A stretch of 53,655 nucleotides of DNA from Methylococcales bacterium (GTDB taxonomy: Bacteria; Pseudomonadota; Gammaproteobacteria; Methylococcales; Methylomonadaceae). Where the stretch lies: assembly GCA_023145835.1 (NCBI GenBank), contig JAGLDH010000135.1:1-53655 (forward strand), read 5' to 3'. The translations under genes were made by a program, and so were the position numbers. Position 1 is the first letter of the stretch. Each line of letters starts with the position of its first letter. Below are positions 34,509 to 44,534 of the stretch, piece by piece. Under the pieces are notes generated by a model. It did no database searches. It was given only the letters and a program-made list of their open reading frames with translations, and was not told where the DNA came from.

Positions 34509-35118
34509 ACAACATAAATGTAGCAAAGTGAAAGAACAAACGGAAAATAATACAGAACTAGATAAAGAATTGGTGCTGAGGGTACAGCAAGGAGACAAGT
34601 CCGCTTTTGATCTTCTTGTGATTAAATACCAGCACCGTATTATCCAATTGGTAAATCGATATATTAAAGATCCTAGTGAGGCACAGGATGTTGCTCAGGA
34701 GGCTTTTATTAAAGCGTATCGAGCTTTAGGAAATTTTAGAGGAGAAAGTGCCTTTTATACTTGGTTGTATAGGATTGCAATTAATACAGCTAAAAATTAT
34801 TTAGTATCAAGAAGTAGACGACATTCGGACTATCATATTGATGTACAAGATGCTGAACAAGTAGAAAATGTTCCGCAATTAAAAGGAATGGAAACCCCTG
34901 AGTATTTATTGCTCAATGATGAAATTATAAATGTTATTAAAACAGCAATTGAAAAATTACCAGAAGATATGAAAGTTGCAATTATGTTAAGAGAATTTGA
35001 AGGGATGAGTTATGAAGAAATTGCCCAAACAATGGAGTGTCCCGTTGGAACTGTCAGATCTCGAATTTTTAGAGCACGTGAAGCAATTGATGAAAATTTA
35101 AGCCCATTGCTTGACTAG
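34501..35118 (+). CDS. rpoE: Envelope-stress sigma factor RpoE/AlgU
   Basis: The 205-residue ECF sigma factor is AlgU-like throughout. Region 2 has Phe-Asp-Leu-Leu-Val-Ile-Lys-Tyr-Gln-His-Arg and Gln-Glu-Ala-Phe-Ile-Lys-Ala-Tyr-Arg-Ala-Leu. Region 4 has Glu-Phe-Glu-Gly-Met-Ser-Tyr-Glu-Glu-Ile-Ala and Gly-Thr-Val-Arg-Ser-Arg-Ile-Phe. It directs transcription of envelope-stress genes when released from its anti-sigma factor. The start is open: TTG at 34501 gives about 14 residues more than AlgU, whereas GTG at 34528 would be closer and fits the sigma-E-like promoter upstream. It heads the rpoE-rseA-rseB-mucD cluster. Confidence 0.93.
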   Translation: MSKQHKCSKVKEQTENNTELDKELVLRVQQGDKSAFDLLVIKYQHRIIQLVNRYIKDPSEAQDVAQEAFIKAYRALGNFRGESAFYTWLYRIAINTAKNYLVSRSRRHSDYHIDVQDAEQVENVPQLKGMETPEYLLLNDEIINVIKTAIEKLPEDMKVAIMLREFEGMSYEEIAQTMECPVGTVRSRIFRAREAIDENLSPLLD

Positions 35119-35130
35119 AGGACGTTATAA

Positions 35131-35727
35131 ATGAAAACAGAAATAAATCAAAAAATATCTTCCCTTATAGATGGCGAACTGAGCTCATCTGAAGAAGAAA
35201 AGTTATTATTAAAAATAAGTAAAGACCCCAAATTAATAAATAAACTAAATCGTTATCAAACTGTAAATCATTCTTTTAAAAATAATAGCCTAGTTATTGT
35301 TAATAAAGGTTTTTTAGATAAAGTTAAAGAAGAGATTGAGCAAGAACCTCATTTTTTTCTTCCTAATCAGAAAAGTAAAGAAAGAAAGGTTAGTTCTTTA
35401 CAAATGACTTCTATTGCTATTGCTGCCTCTACTGTTATTGCAACGGTACTAATTTCTCAAAATCCTGAATTACCAAGTAATACTGTACAACCAACCGATC
35501 CTTTTATTGCACAGCAATTTGTAAAACCAAAAAAAGCTAATGCTGTTGTGACCGCTGAAATTCAGACAGATATTGCAGAAAGTGAATTAACTAAGGGTTT
35601 GAAAGAATTACAACAAGGTTTACAGCATGAACGATTAAAAGCTTATCTCCAAGCACACACTGATAATTTATATACATATGATTCATTAAACTTTCAACCT
35701 TATGCTAGAGTGGTTAGTCAGGATTGA
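35131..35727 (+). CDS. rseA: Anti-sigma factor RseA/MucA-like
   Basis: The 198-residue protein has an N-terminal cytoplasmic domain with Ile-Ser-Ser-Leu-Ile-Asp-Gly-Glu-Leu (9-17), the sigma-binding start of RseA/MucA. One membrane helix follows (about 93-108, Ser-Ile-Ala-Ile-Ala-Ala-Ser-Thr), then a periplasmic tail with a Gln-Gln-Phe-Val stretch. It holds RpoE inactive at the inner membrane until regulated proteolysis. Overall sequence is diverged from E. coli RseA, as is usual. It lies 12 bp after rpoE, and its stop overlaps a possible TTG start of rseB. Confidence 0.9.
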   Translation: MKTEINQKISSLIDGELSSSEEEKLLLKISKDPKLINKLNRYQTVNHSFKNNSLVIVNKGFLDKVKEEIEQEPHFFLPNQKSKERKVSSLQMTSIAIAASTVIATVLISQNPELPSNTVQPTDPFIAQQFVKPKKANAVVTAEIQTDIAESELTKGLKELQQGLQHERLKAYLQAHTDNLYTYDSLNFQPYARVVSQD

Positions 35728-35732
35728 TTGAA

Positions 35733-36683
35733 GTGTTTGTTCGGCTTTTTATTGTTTTTTACTTATCTATATCCAATGTTTTTGCTATTGAGACTTCATT
35801 AACTTCGCAGCAATGGCTGGAAAAAATGAGTCAATCAATGAAAAGCCTCAATTACCATGGAACGATTGCTTTTGTTAAAAATGGCCGTCTTGATGCGATG
35901 AAATATTTTCATCAAATTGACAATGGAAAAGAAAAGGAAAGATTGTTATCCCTAAACTCACCTATCCGTGATGTGATTAGAGATGGTGGAGAAGTTCGTT
36001 GTTTTTACAAAGACTTACAAACTACTGTTATTAATCACAGGCCTTCAAGTGGGTCTTTTATTTTAAATTTACCCGTTAGTTTTTCTGCTTTAAACAATAA
36101 TTATCATATTGTTGTAGAAAAAGAAGCCTTAGTGGCTACACGTTCAGCTCATGTTATTTCTATTGTAGCGAAAGATAATTATCGTTATAGAAGGAAAATT
36201 TGGATAGATAATCAACATTTTTTACCATTAAAAATGGAAATATATAATTTGTCTGATGAACTATTAGAACAAGTTATGTTTACTGAAATTCAAATTGGAC
36301 AAAAAATACCATTGGTTTTTACCGGTAGTGATAAAGGTGTGAAGATAAAGCATATTCATCAAGCGAAGCCTTTTTCTACAGATGAAACAGATATTGTTTT
36401 AGAAAATATCCCTTCTGGGTTTCAAATTACCTCCTTTTCTCGAATGAAAGTAGGCAAATCAGTTCACTTAGTTGATCACTTACTACTAAACGATGGTTTC
36501 TCTTCTATTTCTATCTATAGGGATATAACTTCACATAATAACCAAAAAAGTCAGCAACAATCGTTCGGCGTTATTAATTCATTCACACATTTTGTTAAGA
36601 ATCATCAAATTACTGTGATGGGGGAAGTTCCTGCTAAGACTGTTCAGTTTGTTGCGCAAGGTGTTCAGGCTAGGAGCCACTAA
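35733..36683 (+). CDS. rseB: Periplasmic sigma-E regulator RseB/MucB
   Basis: From the GTG at 35733 the protein has 316 residues: a signal peptide (cleavage near Val-Phe-Ala-Ile), then the MucB/RseB fold with Trp-Leu-Glu-Lys-Met and Leu-Asn-Tyr-His-Gly-Thr. The C-terminal Pro-Ser-Gly-Phe-Gln and Val-Asp-His-Leu-Leu-Leu-Asn-Asp-Gly segments are also typical. It binds RseA in the periplasm and is released on lipid or LPS stress. AGGA 9 nt before GTG 35733 favours this start over the TTG at 35724. No rseC/mucC gene follows; mucD comes next after a 98-bp gap. Confidence 0.9.
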   Translation: MFVRLFIVFYLSISNVFAIETSLTSQQWLEKMSQSMKSLNYHGTIAFVKNGRLDAMKYFHQIDNGKEKERLLSLNSPIRDVIRDGGEVRCFYKDLQTTVINHRPSSGSFILNLPVSFSALNNNYHIVVEKEALVATRSAHVISIVAKDNYRYRRKIWIDNQHFLPLKMEIYNLSDELLEQVMFTEIQIGQKIPLVFTGSDKGVKIKHIHQAKPFSTDETDIVLENIPSGFQITSFSRMKVGKSVHLVDHLLLNDGFSSISIYRDITSHNNQKSQQQSFGVINSFTHFVKNHQITVMGEVPAKTVQFVAQGVQARSH

Positions 36684-36805
36684 CTCTATTTATTAGTTTC
36701 TTCTCTAAATGTTTTGATAAAGATACTTGATAGAAAGTTTCTTTGTTGATATGTTTTTTTACCCTAATTTTTAATTTTTAATTGTCGACTGAAATGGGAG
36801 GTCGC

Positions 36806-38209
36806 ATGCTCTACAATTTTGTGAGATTTTTTATCGTATTTGTTTCAATTAACTTGCCAGCCTATGCTCAGTTACCAGATTTTACTGAGATGGTTAAGGA
36901 AAATGGAGATGCAGTTGTTAATATAAGTACTACTCATAAAGCACCAGAGTTGAGACAAGGGGGCAATGGTTCGCAGAATTTACCCAATGATATCCCACCT
37001 GAGATGGAGGAGTTATTTAAGCATTTTTTTAATAACCCAGGTTTTGGTCAAGATTTACAACCAAGGGATTCTAAATCGTTGGGTTCTGGTTTTATTATTT
37101 CAGATGATGGTTATGTATTAACAAATCACCATGTTGTTAATGGTGCAGATGAAATTATTGTTAAATTAAAAGATAGGCGGCAATTAGTTGCTAAATTAAT
37201 AGGGTCTGATGAAAGAACTGATATTGCATTACTTAAAGTTGAAGCAACGAATTTACCCGTGGTAGAAATAGGCTCACCAAGTCAATTACAAGTAGGGGAA
37301 TGGGTATTGGCTATCGGAACACCTTTTGGTTTTGACCAATCCGTTACAGCAGGTATTGTGAGTGCAAAAGGTAGAAGCTTACCGGGTGGAAGTTATGTGC
37401 CTTTTATTCAAACTGATGTAGCAATTAATCCTGGGAATTCTGGGGGGCCGCTTTTTAGCATGAAAGGTAAAGTGGTAGGCGTTAATTCACAAATTTATAG
37501 TCGATCAGGTGGTTATATGGGGCTATCATTTTCTATTCCCATTGATGTTGCAATGAATGTTGTAGATCAAATTAAAACTAAAGGAAGTGTGTCAAGAGGC
37601 TGGTTAGGAGTTCAAATACAAGATGTAACTCGAGAATTAGCTGAGTCTTTTAATATGGATAAGCCCTATGGTGCGTTAATATCAAAAGTTATATCAGATA
37701 GCCCTTCAGAAAAAGCTGGTTTTCAAATTGGAGATGTGATCATTGAATTTGATGGACGTGTAGTGGATACATCTGCAGAATTGCCTCCTATTGTTGGCAT
37801 GACAACGTTGGATAAAGAAGTAAAGGTTAAAGTAATTAGGGAAGGGAAAGAGAAAACTGTTAAAGTAGTCGTCGGTTTACTTCCTGTTGAATCAGCATTA
37901 GTAGAAAATAAAAAAACTGATAAACAGTTCAATCGCTTGGGACTTGTGGTTTCTGAACTTACTTCGCCTCAACGAAAACAGCTTGAACTTCCTAATAGTG
38001 GCGTGTTAGTTAAACATGTTAAGAAAGGAGCTGCTTTTGATGTGGGGATACAACAAGGAGATGTGATTTTAAGGGTTCAGAATAATGATATCCGAAATTT
38101 GAATGATTTTGATAAAATAGTCAAGAAACTTCCTATAGGTGAGTCTATCGCAGTTTTAATTCAGCGTAGAGGTAGCCCAATTTTTTTGGCTTTAAAAATA
38201 GATAAATAA
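36806..38209 (+). CDS. mucD: Periplasmic Do-family serine protease MucD/DegP
   Basis: From the ATG at 36806, which has a GGGAGG ribosome binding site 6 nt upstream, the protein has 467 residues. It has a signal peptide (Leu-Pro-Ala-Tyr-Ala-Gln) and a trypsin-like domain with triad His110 (Thr-Asn-His-His-Val-Val), Asp139 (Thr-Asp-Ile-Ala-Leu) and Ser212 (Gly-Asn-Ser-Gly-Gly-Pro). Two PDZ domains follow (about 255-345 and 375-460). It degrades or refolds misfolded periplasmic proteins and, in Pseudomonas, dampens AlgU activity. It ends the sigma-E cluster, as in pseudomonads. The longer TTG start at 36782 is not supported. Confidence 0.95.
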   Translation: MLYNFVRFFIVFVSINLPAYAQLPDFTEMVKENGDAVVNISTTHKAPELRQGGNGSQNLPNDIPPEMEELFKHFFNNPGFGQDLQPRDSKSLGSGFIISDDGYVLTNHHVVNGADEIIVKLKDRRQLVAKLIGSDERTDIALLKVEATNLPVVEIGSPSQLQVGEWVLAIGTPFGFDQSVTAGIVSAKGRSLPGGSYVPFIQTDVAINPGNSGGPLFSMKGKVVGVNSQIYSRSGGYMGLSFSIPIDVAMNVVDQIKTKGSVSRGWLGVQIQDVTRELAESFNMDKPYGALISKVISDSPSEKAGFQIGDVIIEFDGRVVDTSAELPPIVGMTTLDKEVKVKVIREGKEKTVKVVVGLLPVESALVENKKTDKQFNRLGLVVSELTSPQRKQLELPNSGVLVKHVKKGAAFDVGIQQGDVILRVQNNDIRNLNDFDKIVKKLPIGESIAVLIQRRGSPIFLALKIDK

Positions 38210-38215
38210 TAAACT

Positions 38216-40015
38216 GTGGATCAAAAAAATATAAGAAACTTTTCTATTATCGCGCATATAGATCATGGTAAATCAACACTAGCTGATCGATTTATTCAAA
38301 TATGTGGTGGTTTAACTGAGCGTGAAATGGAAGCTCAAGTTCTCGATTCAATGGATATAGAAAGAGAACGAGGGATTACAATTAAAGCGCAAAGTGTAAC
38401 CCTTAACTATACATCAAATAATGGAAAAACTTATCAGTTAAACTTTATCGATACACCTGGTCACGTTGATTTTTCTTATGAAGTGTCTCGCTCACTTGCG
38501 GCTTGCGAAGGCGCATTATTAGTTGTTGATGCTGCGCAAGGTGTAGAAGCACAAAGTGTAGCGAATTGTTATACGGCTATAGAACAGGGATTAGAAGTAG
38601 TTCCTGTGCTTAATAAAATAGACTTACCCTCGGCAGAGCCTGAACGTGTTATTGCTGAAATTGAAGATGTAATCGGTATTTCTGCTGATGAAGCACTTAA
38701 AATTAGTGCAAAGACAGGTGTTGGTGTCGAAGGAGTATTAGATCAGTTGGTTGAACTGATTCCTCCACCTGGAGGGAATGCAAAAGGTCCTTTACAAGCA
38801 CTTATTATTGATTCATGGTTTGATAATTATTTAGGTATTGTTTCATTAGTAAAAATTGTTAACGGTAGTTTGCGTAAAAAGCAAAAACTAATGGTTATGT
38901 CTACCGGAAAAACCTATTTAGCTGAAAAAATAGGTGTGTATACACCAAAACAAAAAAATAAGGATATCTTAAATACTGGAGAAGTTGGGTTTATTGTTGC
39001 AGGCATTAAGGATATATATGGTGCACCAGTCGGTGATACGATTACATTAGCAGATAACCCAGCACAAGATGTGCTTGAAGGTTTTGAAACAGTTCAGCCT
39101 CGTGTGTTTTCAGGTCTTTACCCTGTAAGCTCTGATGATTATGGAAGTATGCGTGAAGCATTAGACAAATTACGTCTTAATGATGCTGCATTATATTTTG
39201 AACCAGAAACATCACAAGCTTTAGGATTTGGCTTTCGTTGTGGTTTCTTGGGCATGTTACATATGGAAATAGTTCAGGAACGACTGGAACGAGAGTTTAA
39301 TATAGACCTGATCACTACTGCGCCGACTGTTGTTTATGAGGTTGAGGTACATTCAGGTAAAATCCTATTGGTTGATAACCCGGCAAAACTTCCTGATTCA
39401 GGAACCATTTTAGAAGTTAGAGAACCCATTATTTTGGCAAATATTTTGGTTCCACAAGAATATCTAGGTGGAGTTATTGGTCTTTGTGTTGAAAAACGTG
39501 GTACTCAGAAGAATATGCAATATGTAGGTAGGCAGGTCTCATTAACCTATGAATTACCTATGAGTGAAGTGGTGCTTGATTTTTTTGATCGCTTAAAGTC
39601 AGTTAGTCGTGGATATGCTTCTTTTGAATATGAATTTGTTCGTTTTGAACCCGCTCCCTTAGTTAAGTTAGATGTTTTAATCAATGGTGATAAGGTTGAT
39701 GCTTTGTCAGTGATAGTACACAAAGATCAGAGTCAAACACGAGGGAGAGATCTGGTTGAAAAAATGAAAGAATTAATACCTAGACAGATGTATGAAGTTG
39801 CTATACAAGCAGCTATAGGATCTAAAGTTATTGCACGATCAACTGTAAAAGCAATGAGAAAAAATGTAACTGCAAAATGTTATGGTGGAGATATTTCACG
39901 GAAGAAAAAACTACTGGAGAAGCAAAAAGCAGGTAAAAAAAGGATGAAGCAAGTTGGTAATATTGAGATTCCACAAGAAGCTTTTCTTGCTGTTTTACAA
40001 GTGAATAAAGAATAA
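38216..40015 (+). CDS. lepA: Elongation factor 4 (LepA)
   Basis: The 599-residue GTPase is full length for LepA: G1 Ala-His-Ile-Asp-His-Gly-Lys-Ser-Thr near residues 12-20, G3 Asp-Thr-Pro-Gly-His, G4 Asn-Lys-Ile-Asp, and EF-G-like domains. The LepA-specific C-terminal domain contains [14 protein letters not shown]. EF4 acts on ribosomes and is linked to initiation and subunit biogenesis. The start is GTG, 6 bp after the mucD stop, so the gene could read through from the mucD message. lepB follows as in most gammaproteobacteria. Confidence 0.97.
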   Translation: MDQKNIRNFSIIAHIDHGKSTLADRFIQICGGLTEREMEAQVLDSMDIERERGITIKAQSVTLNYTSNNGKTYQLNFIDTPGHVDFSYEVSRSLAACEGALLVVDAAQGVEAQSVANCYTAIEQGLEVVPVLNKIDLPSAEPERVIAEIEDVIGISADEALKISAKTGVGVEGVLDQLVELIPPPGGNAKGPLQALIIDSWFDNYLGIVSLVKIVNGSLRKKQKLMVMSTGKTYLAEKIGVYTPKQKNKDILNTGEVGFIVAGIKDIYGAPVGDTITLADNPAQDVLEGFETVQPRVFSGLYPVSSDDYGSMREALDKLRLNDAALYFEPETSQALGFGFRCGFLGMLHMEIVQERLEREFNIDLITTAPTVVYEVEVHSGKILLVDNPAKLPDSGTILEVREPIILANILVPQEYLGGVIGLCVEKRGTQKNMQYVGRQVSLTYELPMSEVVLDFFDRLKSVSRGYASFEYEFVRFEPAPLVKLDVLINGDKVDALSVIVHKDQSQTRGRDLVEKMKELIPRQMYEVAIQAAIGSKVIARSTVKAMRKNVTAKCYGGDISRKKKLLEKQKAGKKRMKQVGNIEIPQEAFLAVLQVNKE

Positions 40016-40136
40016 TCACAAACATATGGGCTATCTTTGTTAGACTTTTTCTTTATTTAGAATACGCCTTAGCTCATAATAGCCTTGAATAGATTTTAAC
40101 CATATCTTTTAAACTTTTAATTTTTTAGCGATTCAC

Positions 40137-40913
40137 ATGGACTACGATTTTTCATTTTTTCTAGCATTAGCAAGTTTGGTTACTGGGATAATTTGGGGAG
40201 GCTATTTATTGTTTTTAAAGCTTTCTAATATAGACCCATTATCAAACAAAGAGCCTTTACTGGTTGAGTATGCGCATTCATTTTTTCCTATTGTCTTTAT
40301 TGTTCTGATTTTAAGATCTTTTATTGCTGAACCTTTTCGTATTCCATCAGGCTCGATGATGCCAACTTTATTAATTGGTGACTTTATACTGGTGAATAAA
40401 TTTACTTATGGAATTAGGTTGCCTGTCTTTAATAATAAAATTATTGAGCTTAATGAGCCTGACAGAGGAGATATTGTTGTTTTTCGTTTTCCAAAAAACC
40501 CGGAAGTTGATTATATTAAACGAGTTGTAGGGCTTCCTGGTGATAGAATTGCTTATTACCAGAAAAAAATACTTGTCAATGGAAAACCAGCAGAACAAGA
40601 ATTAATAGGTGAATATCAAGCTGTTGGGAAAGGTTTAAATATGACAGGTGCGAGCCATATTTTGGAAAATCTAACGGGTGTCGAACATAGTATTTTAGTT
40701 AATTCTGATCAGCCCTCGGTAGAAGGAGTTTTTGTTGTTCCAGAAGGGCATTATTTTGTAATGGGTGATAACCGTGATAATAGTAATGATAGCCGCTACT
40801 GGGGGACTGTCCCTGAAGAAAACTTAGTAGGTAAAGCGTTTTTTATTTGGATGAGCTGGGATTGGGATCATAAAGGTCTTGGCTTCGATCGGATTGGAAC
40901 AATTCTGAAATAG
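40137..40913 (+). CDS. lepB: Signal peptidase I
   Basis: The 258-residue inner-membrane protease has two N-terminal membrane helices (about 6-27 and 48-65) and the catalytic dyad Ser73 (Pro-Ser-Gly-Ser-Met-Met-Pro-Thr) and Lys128 (Tyr-Ile-Lys-Arg-Val-Val-Gly). The box E motif Met-Gly-Asp-Asn-Arg-Asp-Asn-Ser-Asn-Asp-Ser-Arg is present. It removes signal peptides from exported proteins. It follows lepA by about 120 bp. It is shorter than E. coli LepB (324 aa), as in many relatives. Confidence 0.96.
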   Translation: MDYDFSFFLALASLVTGIIWGGYLLFLKLSNIDPLSNKEPLLVEYAHSFFPIVFIVLILRSFIAEPFRIPSGSMMPTLLIGDFILVNKFTYGIRLPVFNNKIIELNEPDRGDIVVFRFPKNPEVDYIKRVVGLPGDRIAYYQKKILVNGKPAEQELIGEYQAVGKGLNMTGASHILENLTGVEHSILVNSDQPSVEGVFVVPEGHYFVMGDNRDNSNDSRYWGTVPEENLVGKAFFIWMSWDWDHKGLGFDRIGTILK

Positions 40914-40951
40914 TCTAGACTTAAAAGTAGTGTATTAACTTTGGAGAACTA

Positions 40952-41332
40952 ATGAACTTTTCAGAAAAAAAACAATCGGGATTAACGTTTATAACTATGA
41001 TGATAATTTTAGGGCTAATTGCTTTTTTTGTACTTTTAGCTTTTAAAATTGGACCTATTTATATCAATCATTCTAAAGTAGTTAATGCTCTTGCTGCGAT
41101 AGAAAAAATGGAAGATATTGAAAGTATGAGGAAGAGTGAAGTGAGAATCTCGCTTGCTAAACGATTAAATATGAATTATGTGGATAAAGTTATAATTGAT
41201 GATTTTGATATCATTAAGCGGCCTAATTTTTTGAGTGTTACTCTTGAATATGAAAGAGTTGAGACAATATTAGGTAATTTAAGTGTGCTAGTTGAATTTA
41301 ATGAATCGTTTGAGGTTGGCGAAGGTACGTGA
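40952..41332 (+). CDS. DUF4845 membrane-anchored protein
   Basis: The 126-residue protein has one N-terminal membrane helix (about 12-34) preceded by a pilin-like Lys-Lys-Gln-Ser-Gly-Leu-Thr-Phe stretch. A small extracytoplasmic domain with Phe-Lys-Ile-Gly-Pro-Ile-Tyr-Ile and Arg-Leu-Asn follows. It matches DUF4845, which is regularly encoded between lepB and rnc in beta- and gammaproteobacteria. The role is unknown. Its stop overlaps the GTG of rnc by 4 nt (GTGA). Confidence 0.9.
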   Translation: MNFSEKKQSGLTFITMMIILGLIAFFVLLAFKIGPIYINHSKVVNALAAIEKMEDIESMRKSEVRISLAKRLNMNYVDKVIIDDFDIIKRPNFLSVTLEYERVETILGNLSVLVEFNESFEVGEGT

Positions 41333-42015
41333 CCAAAGATCCAGAAGTTTTAGCTAAAAAATTAGGCTTATCTTTTGATGAGCCTAAGTGGTTAAGAATG
41401 GCTTTAACACACAGAAGTGCTGGCGCTAGTAATAATGAACGGTTAGAATATTTGGGTGATTCGATTCTTGGATTTGTTATTGCTCATAAACTATATGACA
41501 TGTTTCCTGAGGCTAGTGAAGGTGATTTAAGTAGACTAAGAGCTAGTCTAGTTAATCAGACTTCATTGGCTGAATTAGCAAGAGAGCATAGCTTAGGTGA
41601 TTACTTGATTTTAGGCTCTGGAGAATTAAAAAGCGGTGGGTATAGGCGAGATTCTATTTTATCAGATGCCTTAGAAGCGATTATGGGTGCTTTGTTAAAA
41701 GACCAAGGGATAGAGTTTTGCAAAGATTGGGTGTTAAATTTATTTTCCAAAAAACTTACTGATATAAATCTTAATAATTGGAATAAAGACCCAAAAACTC
41801 TTTTACAAGAATTATTACAATCAAGAAAAATAGAATTACCATCTTATGATTTGGTTAAAATGACAGGTGCAGCACATGAACAAATGTTTAGCGTTAAATG
41901 TATAACTGTTCTGTCAGATCATAGTTGCGTTGGGACAGGAGTTTCCAGAAAAAAAGCTGAACAGGCAGCAGCAGAACAGATGTTGAAAATTATTAATAAG
42001 AAGAAGAAAAAATAA
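41329..42015 (+). CDS. rnc: Ribonuclease III
   Basis: The 228-residue enzyme has the RNase III signature Asn-Glu-Arg-Leu-Glu-Tyr-Leu-Gly-Asp-Ser near 37-46, with the catalytic Asp and Glu. It also has Asp-Ala-Leu-Glu-Ala-Ile (about 116-121) and a C-terminal double-stranded RNA-binding domain ending in Ser-Arg-Lys-Lys-Ala-Glu-Gln-Ala-Ala-Ala. It processes rRNA precursors and regulatory duplexes. The GTG start overlaps the upstream stop, and its own stop overlaps the era ATG. Confidence 0.97.
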   Translation: MTKDPEVLAKKLGLSFDEPKWLRMALTHRSAGASNNERLEYLGDSILGFVIAHKLYDMFPEASEGDLSRLRASLVNQTSLAELAREHSLGDYLILGSGELKSGGYRRDSILSDALEAIMGALLKDQGIEFCKDWVLNLFSKKLTDINLNNWNKDPKTLLQELLQSRKIELPSYDLVKMTGAAHEQMFSVKCITVLSDHSCVGTGVSRKKAEQAAAEQMLKIINKKKKK

Positions 42016-42902
42016 TGAATTGTGGGTATGTTGCTTTAATTGGTCGTCCTAATGTTGGTAAATCAACGTTAATGAATCATATGTTAGGACAGAAAATAAG
42101 TATTACATCGAGAAAACCGCAAACCACTAGACATCGTATTTTAGGGATAAATACGAAGGATGCTGGACAAATTATTTTTATGGATACGCCGGGCATGCAC
42201 CAGATTGAAAAAAAGGCGTTGAATCGTTATTTAAATAAAACAGCTGATACGGCTTTGATGGGTGTGGATGTGGTTGTTTGGTTAATTGATGGACTATCAT
42301 GGCATGAATACGATGAGGTTATCTTCAAAAAACTAGAGCAAGCTGGTTTACCCGTTATTTTAGCGGTCAATAAAGTAGATAAGGTTCAAGAAAAAGAAGC
42401 AATATTAGCTTTTTTTGATAAAGCAAAAAATAGATATCCATTTCAAGAAATATTACCTATTTCAGCTTTAAAAAAGACAAATTTAGATCGACTGGAGGAA
42501 GTATTATTCAAGTTATTACCAAAGAATGATTTGATCTACCCTGAAAATCAAATAACTGATCGACCGGAGCGGTTTTTAGCTGCAGAAATTATCAGAGAAA
42601 AGTTAACTAGAAGATTAGGTGATGAATTGCCCTACTCTTTAACCGTTGAAATTGAGCGCTATGAAGAGCTAAAAAAAATCACTAAAATATATGCTGTTAT
42701 TTGGGTTGAAAGGAGTACTCAAAAAAATATAGTGATTGGTAAGCAGGGAGAAATGCTTAAAAAAGTTGGTTCAGATGCTAGAGTGGATATTGAAACTTTA
42801 ATTGATAAGAAAGTGTATTTACAGCTTTGGGTTAAGGTTAAGAAAGGGTGGGCTAATAATGAGCGCGCTTTACAAAGCTTAGGTTTTATGGATGCTATAT
42901 AA
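42015..42902 (+). CDS. era: GTPase Era
   Basis: The 295-residue protein has Era motifs: G1 Gly-Arg-Pro-Asn-Val-Gly-Lys-Ser-Thr (about 10-18), the switch region Lys-Pro-Gln-Thr-Thr-Arg, G3 Asp-Thr-Pro-Gly and G4 Asn-Lys-Val-Asp. The C-terminal KH domain has Ile-Gly-Lys-Gln-Gly-Glu-Met-Leu-Lys. It binds the 3' end of 16S rRNA and acts in 30S assembly. It overlaps rnc by one base, the classic rnc-era order. recO follows after about 90 bp. Confidence 0.97.
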   Translation: MNCGYVALIGRPNVGKSTLMNHMLGQKISITSRKPQTTRHRILGINTKDAGQIIFMDTPGMHQIEKKALNRYLNKTADTALMGVDVVVWLIDGLSWHEYDEVIFKKLEQAGLPVILAVNKVDKVQEKEAILAFFDKAKNRYPFQEILPISALKKTNLDRLEEVLFKLLPKNDLIYPENQITDRPERFLAAEIIREKLTRRLGDELPYSLTVEIERYEELKKITKIYAVIWVERSTQKNIVIGKQGEMLKKVGSDARVDIETLIDKKVYLQLWVKVKKGWANNERALQSLGFMDAI

Positions 42903-42989
42903 GAATATAGGGTTCTCTTTAGATTTAACTTCTTGATATAACTATTTAGTCCAATACTGTATTGGTTAGCTATTAATACATGGTTTAAC

Positions 42990-43700
42990 ATGAATAACGT
43001 AGTCGTTCATTTGCAACCTGCTTTTATATTACAGCACAGAAAATATCGCGAAACGAGTTTAATTATTGATGTTTTGACTAAAGAGTTTGGACTCGTTTCT
43101 ATTTTGGCACGAAGTGTTCGGAAGAGAAAATCTAAATTAGCAGGTCTGCTACTTCCCTTTACCGCTTTAAAAATTTCTTATATAGGAAAGAATGATTTAA
43201 AAATTCTTACTCATGCAGAACTGGATTCTTTAAATTTTAGTTTAAAAGGGCTCTCACTGTATTGTGGTTTTTATGTTAATGAATTAGTTTCTTTGTTGCT
43301 TCAAAAATTTGACCCATATCCAGAGATTTATGCCCTATATTTTCGCTGTTTGTTATTGCTAAACGACGTTTCAATCAATGTTGAAGAGACTTTAAGGTTT
43401 TTTGAGTTGGATCTAATAGAGTGTCTTGGGTATGGAGTTGAGTTAAGTTATGATAATCATAAGAGTGCTGTGGTGACCCCCCATGCTAAGTATCTATTTA
43501 GAGGTGAGTTAGGTATGGTTGAGCATATAAATGGATATATTACTGGAGGTACATTGCTTGCCCTAGAAGCAAGAAGTACCCTGAATATACAAGCATTGAA
43601 CGAAGCTAAACAATTGATGAGGAAAGTTATTGATTTTCAATTAGAAGGTAGAAAATTAAAAAGCAGGCTTGTACTGGCAAAAATTATTAAACAATTATGA
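42990..43700 (+). CDS. recO: DNA repair protein RecO
   Basis: The 236-residue protein has the RecO N-terminal OB fold with [13 protein letters not shown] and Ser-Ile-Leu-Ala-Arg-Ser-Val-Arg. The middle helical domain (Phe-Tyr-Val-Asn-Glu-Leu-Val) is also present, and there is no Cys4 zinc site, as in E. coli RecO. It works with RecR to load RecA on gapped DNA. It overlaps pdxJ by 4 nt. Confidence 0.95.
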   Translation: MNNVVVHLQPAFILQHRKYRETSLIIDVLTKEFGLVSILARSVRKRKSKLAGLLLPFTALKISYIGKNDLKILTHAELDSLNFSLKGLSLYCGFYVNELVSLLLQKFDPYPEIYALYFRCLLLLNDVSINVEETLRFFELDLIECLGYGVELSYDNHKSAVVTPHAKYLFRGELGMVEHINGYITGGTLLALEARSTLNIQALNEAKQLMRKVIDFQLEGRKLKSRLVLAKIIKQL

Positions 43701-44437
43701 AAAAACATAGTATTTTATTAGGTGTCAATATTGATCATGTTGCAACACTAAGAGAAGCAAGAGGAACAAAATATCCAGATCCTATACTCACAGCATTAAT
43801 TGCTGAACAAGCCGGTGCTGATGGGATCACTGCTCATTTAAGAGAAGATCGGAGGCATATCCAAGATAGGGATGTTTATTTATTGCAAGAAATGTTAAAT
43901 ACGCGACTCAATTTAGAAATGGCAGTTACAGATGAAATGGTTGCTATAGCTGTTAATGTTAAACCCGCTGCCTGTTGTTTGGTACCAGAAAAAAGAGAAG
44001 AGCTAACTACGGAAGGAGGGCTTGATGTTGCTAGTAATCCAGATAGAGTAAAAGCTGTTTGTCAGGCATTAGCTGAAGTGAACATAGAGGTTTCATTATT
44101 TATTGATCCTGACTTTAAACAAATAGATGCAGCTGTTAAAGCGGGAGCGCCTGTTGTCGAATTACATACAGGTTGCTATGCTGATGCTAAGAATAATCAG
44201 CAAAAAAATGAGTTAATTAGAGTTCAGAAAGCGGCAGAATATGCTTATAACGCAGGGTTGCAAGTGAATGCAGGTCATGGATTAAACTTCCATAACGTAG
44301 AATCTATTTGTAAGATTCCTGAAATTGTAGAGTTAAATATAGGGCACTCAATTGTTGCTCAAGCTGTATTTTTTGGATTAGACCGTACTATTAGTGATTT
44401 AAAAAAGATAATGAGAGATAGTAGAAATAGTCTTTAA
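43697..44437 (+). CDS. pdxJ: Pyridoxine 5'-phosphate synthase
   Basis: The 246-residue enzyme has the PdxJ start [15 protein letters not shown], then His-Leu-Arg-Glu-Asp-Arg-Arg-His. Gly-Gly-Leu-Asp-Val and Asn-Ala-Gly-His-Gly-Leu-Asn motifs follow. It condenses 1-deoxyxylulose 5-phosphate and 3-amino-2-oxopropyl phosphate to pyridoxine phosphate in vitamin B6 synthesis. It ends the lepA-to-pdxJ run. The usual next gene, acpS, is absent here. Confidence 0.97.
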   Translation: MKKHSILLGVNIDHVATLREARGTKYPDPILTALIAEQAGADGITAHLREDRRHIQDRDVYLLQEMLNTRLNLEMAVTDEMVAIAVNVKPAACCLVPEKREELTTEGGLDVASNPDRVKAVCQALAEVNIEVSLFIDPDFKQIDAAVKAGAPVVELHTGCYADAKNNQQKNELIRVQKAAEYAYNAGLQVNAGHGLNFHNVESICKIPEIVELNIGHSIVAQAVFFGLDRTISDLKKIMRDSRNSL

Positions 44438-44458
44438 GAATAGCAACGATATAGATTA

Positions 44459-44494
44459 AGGCTTTTTGCCTCGTTAAAAAAAGCAGGAAAAGCC
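44459..44494. terminator. Weak inverted repeat between pdxJ and sigma-54 regulator
   Basis: GGCTTTT and AAAAGCC flank an interior of about 20 nt between two converging genes. The stem is short and the loop long, so it is only a possible bidirectional terminator. Confidence 0.3.
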
Positions 44495-44534
44495 AAAGTC
44501 TATAAATTGTTTGATCAGTAGAGTAAGCGTTTTT

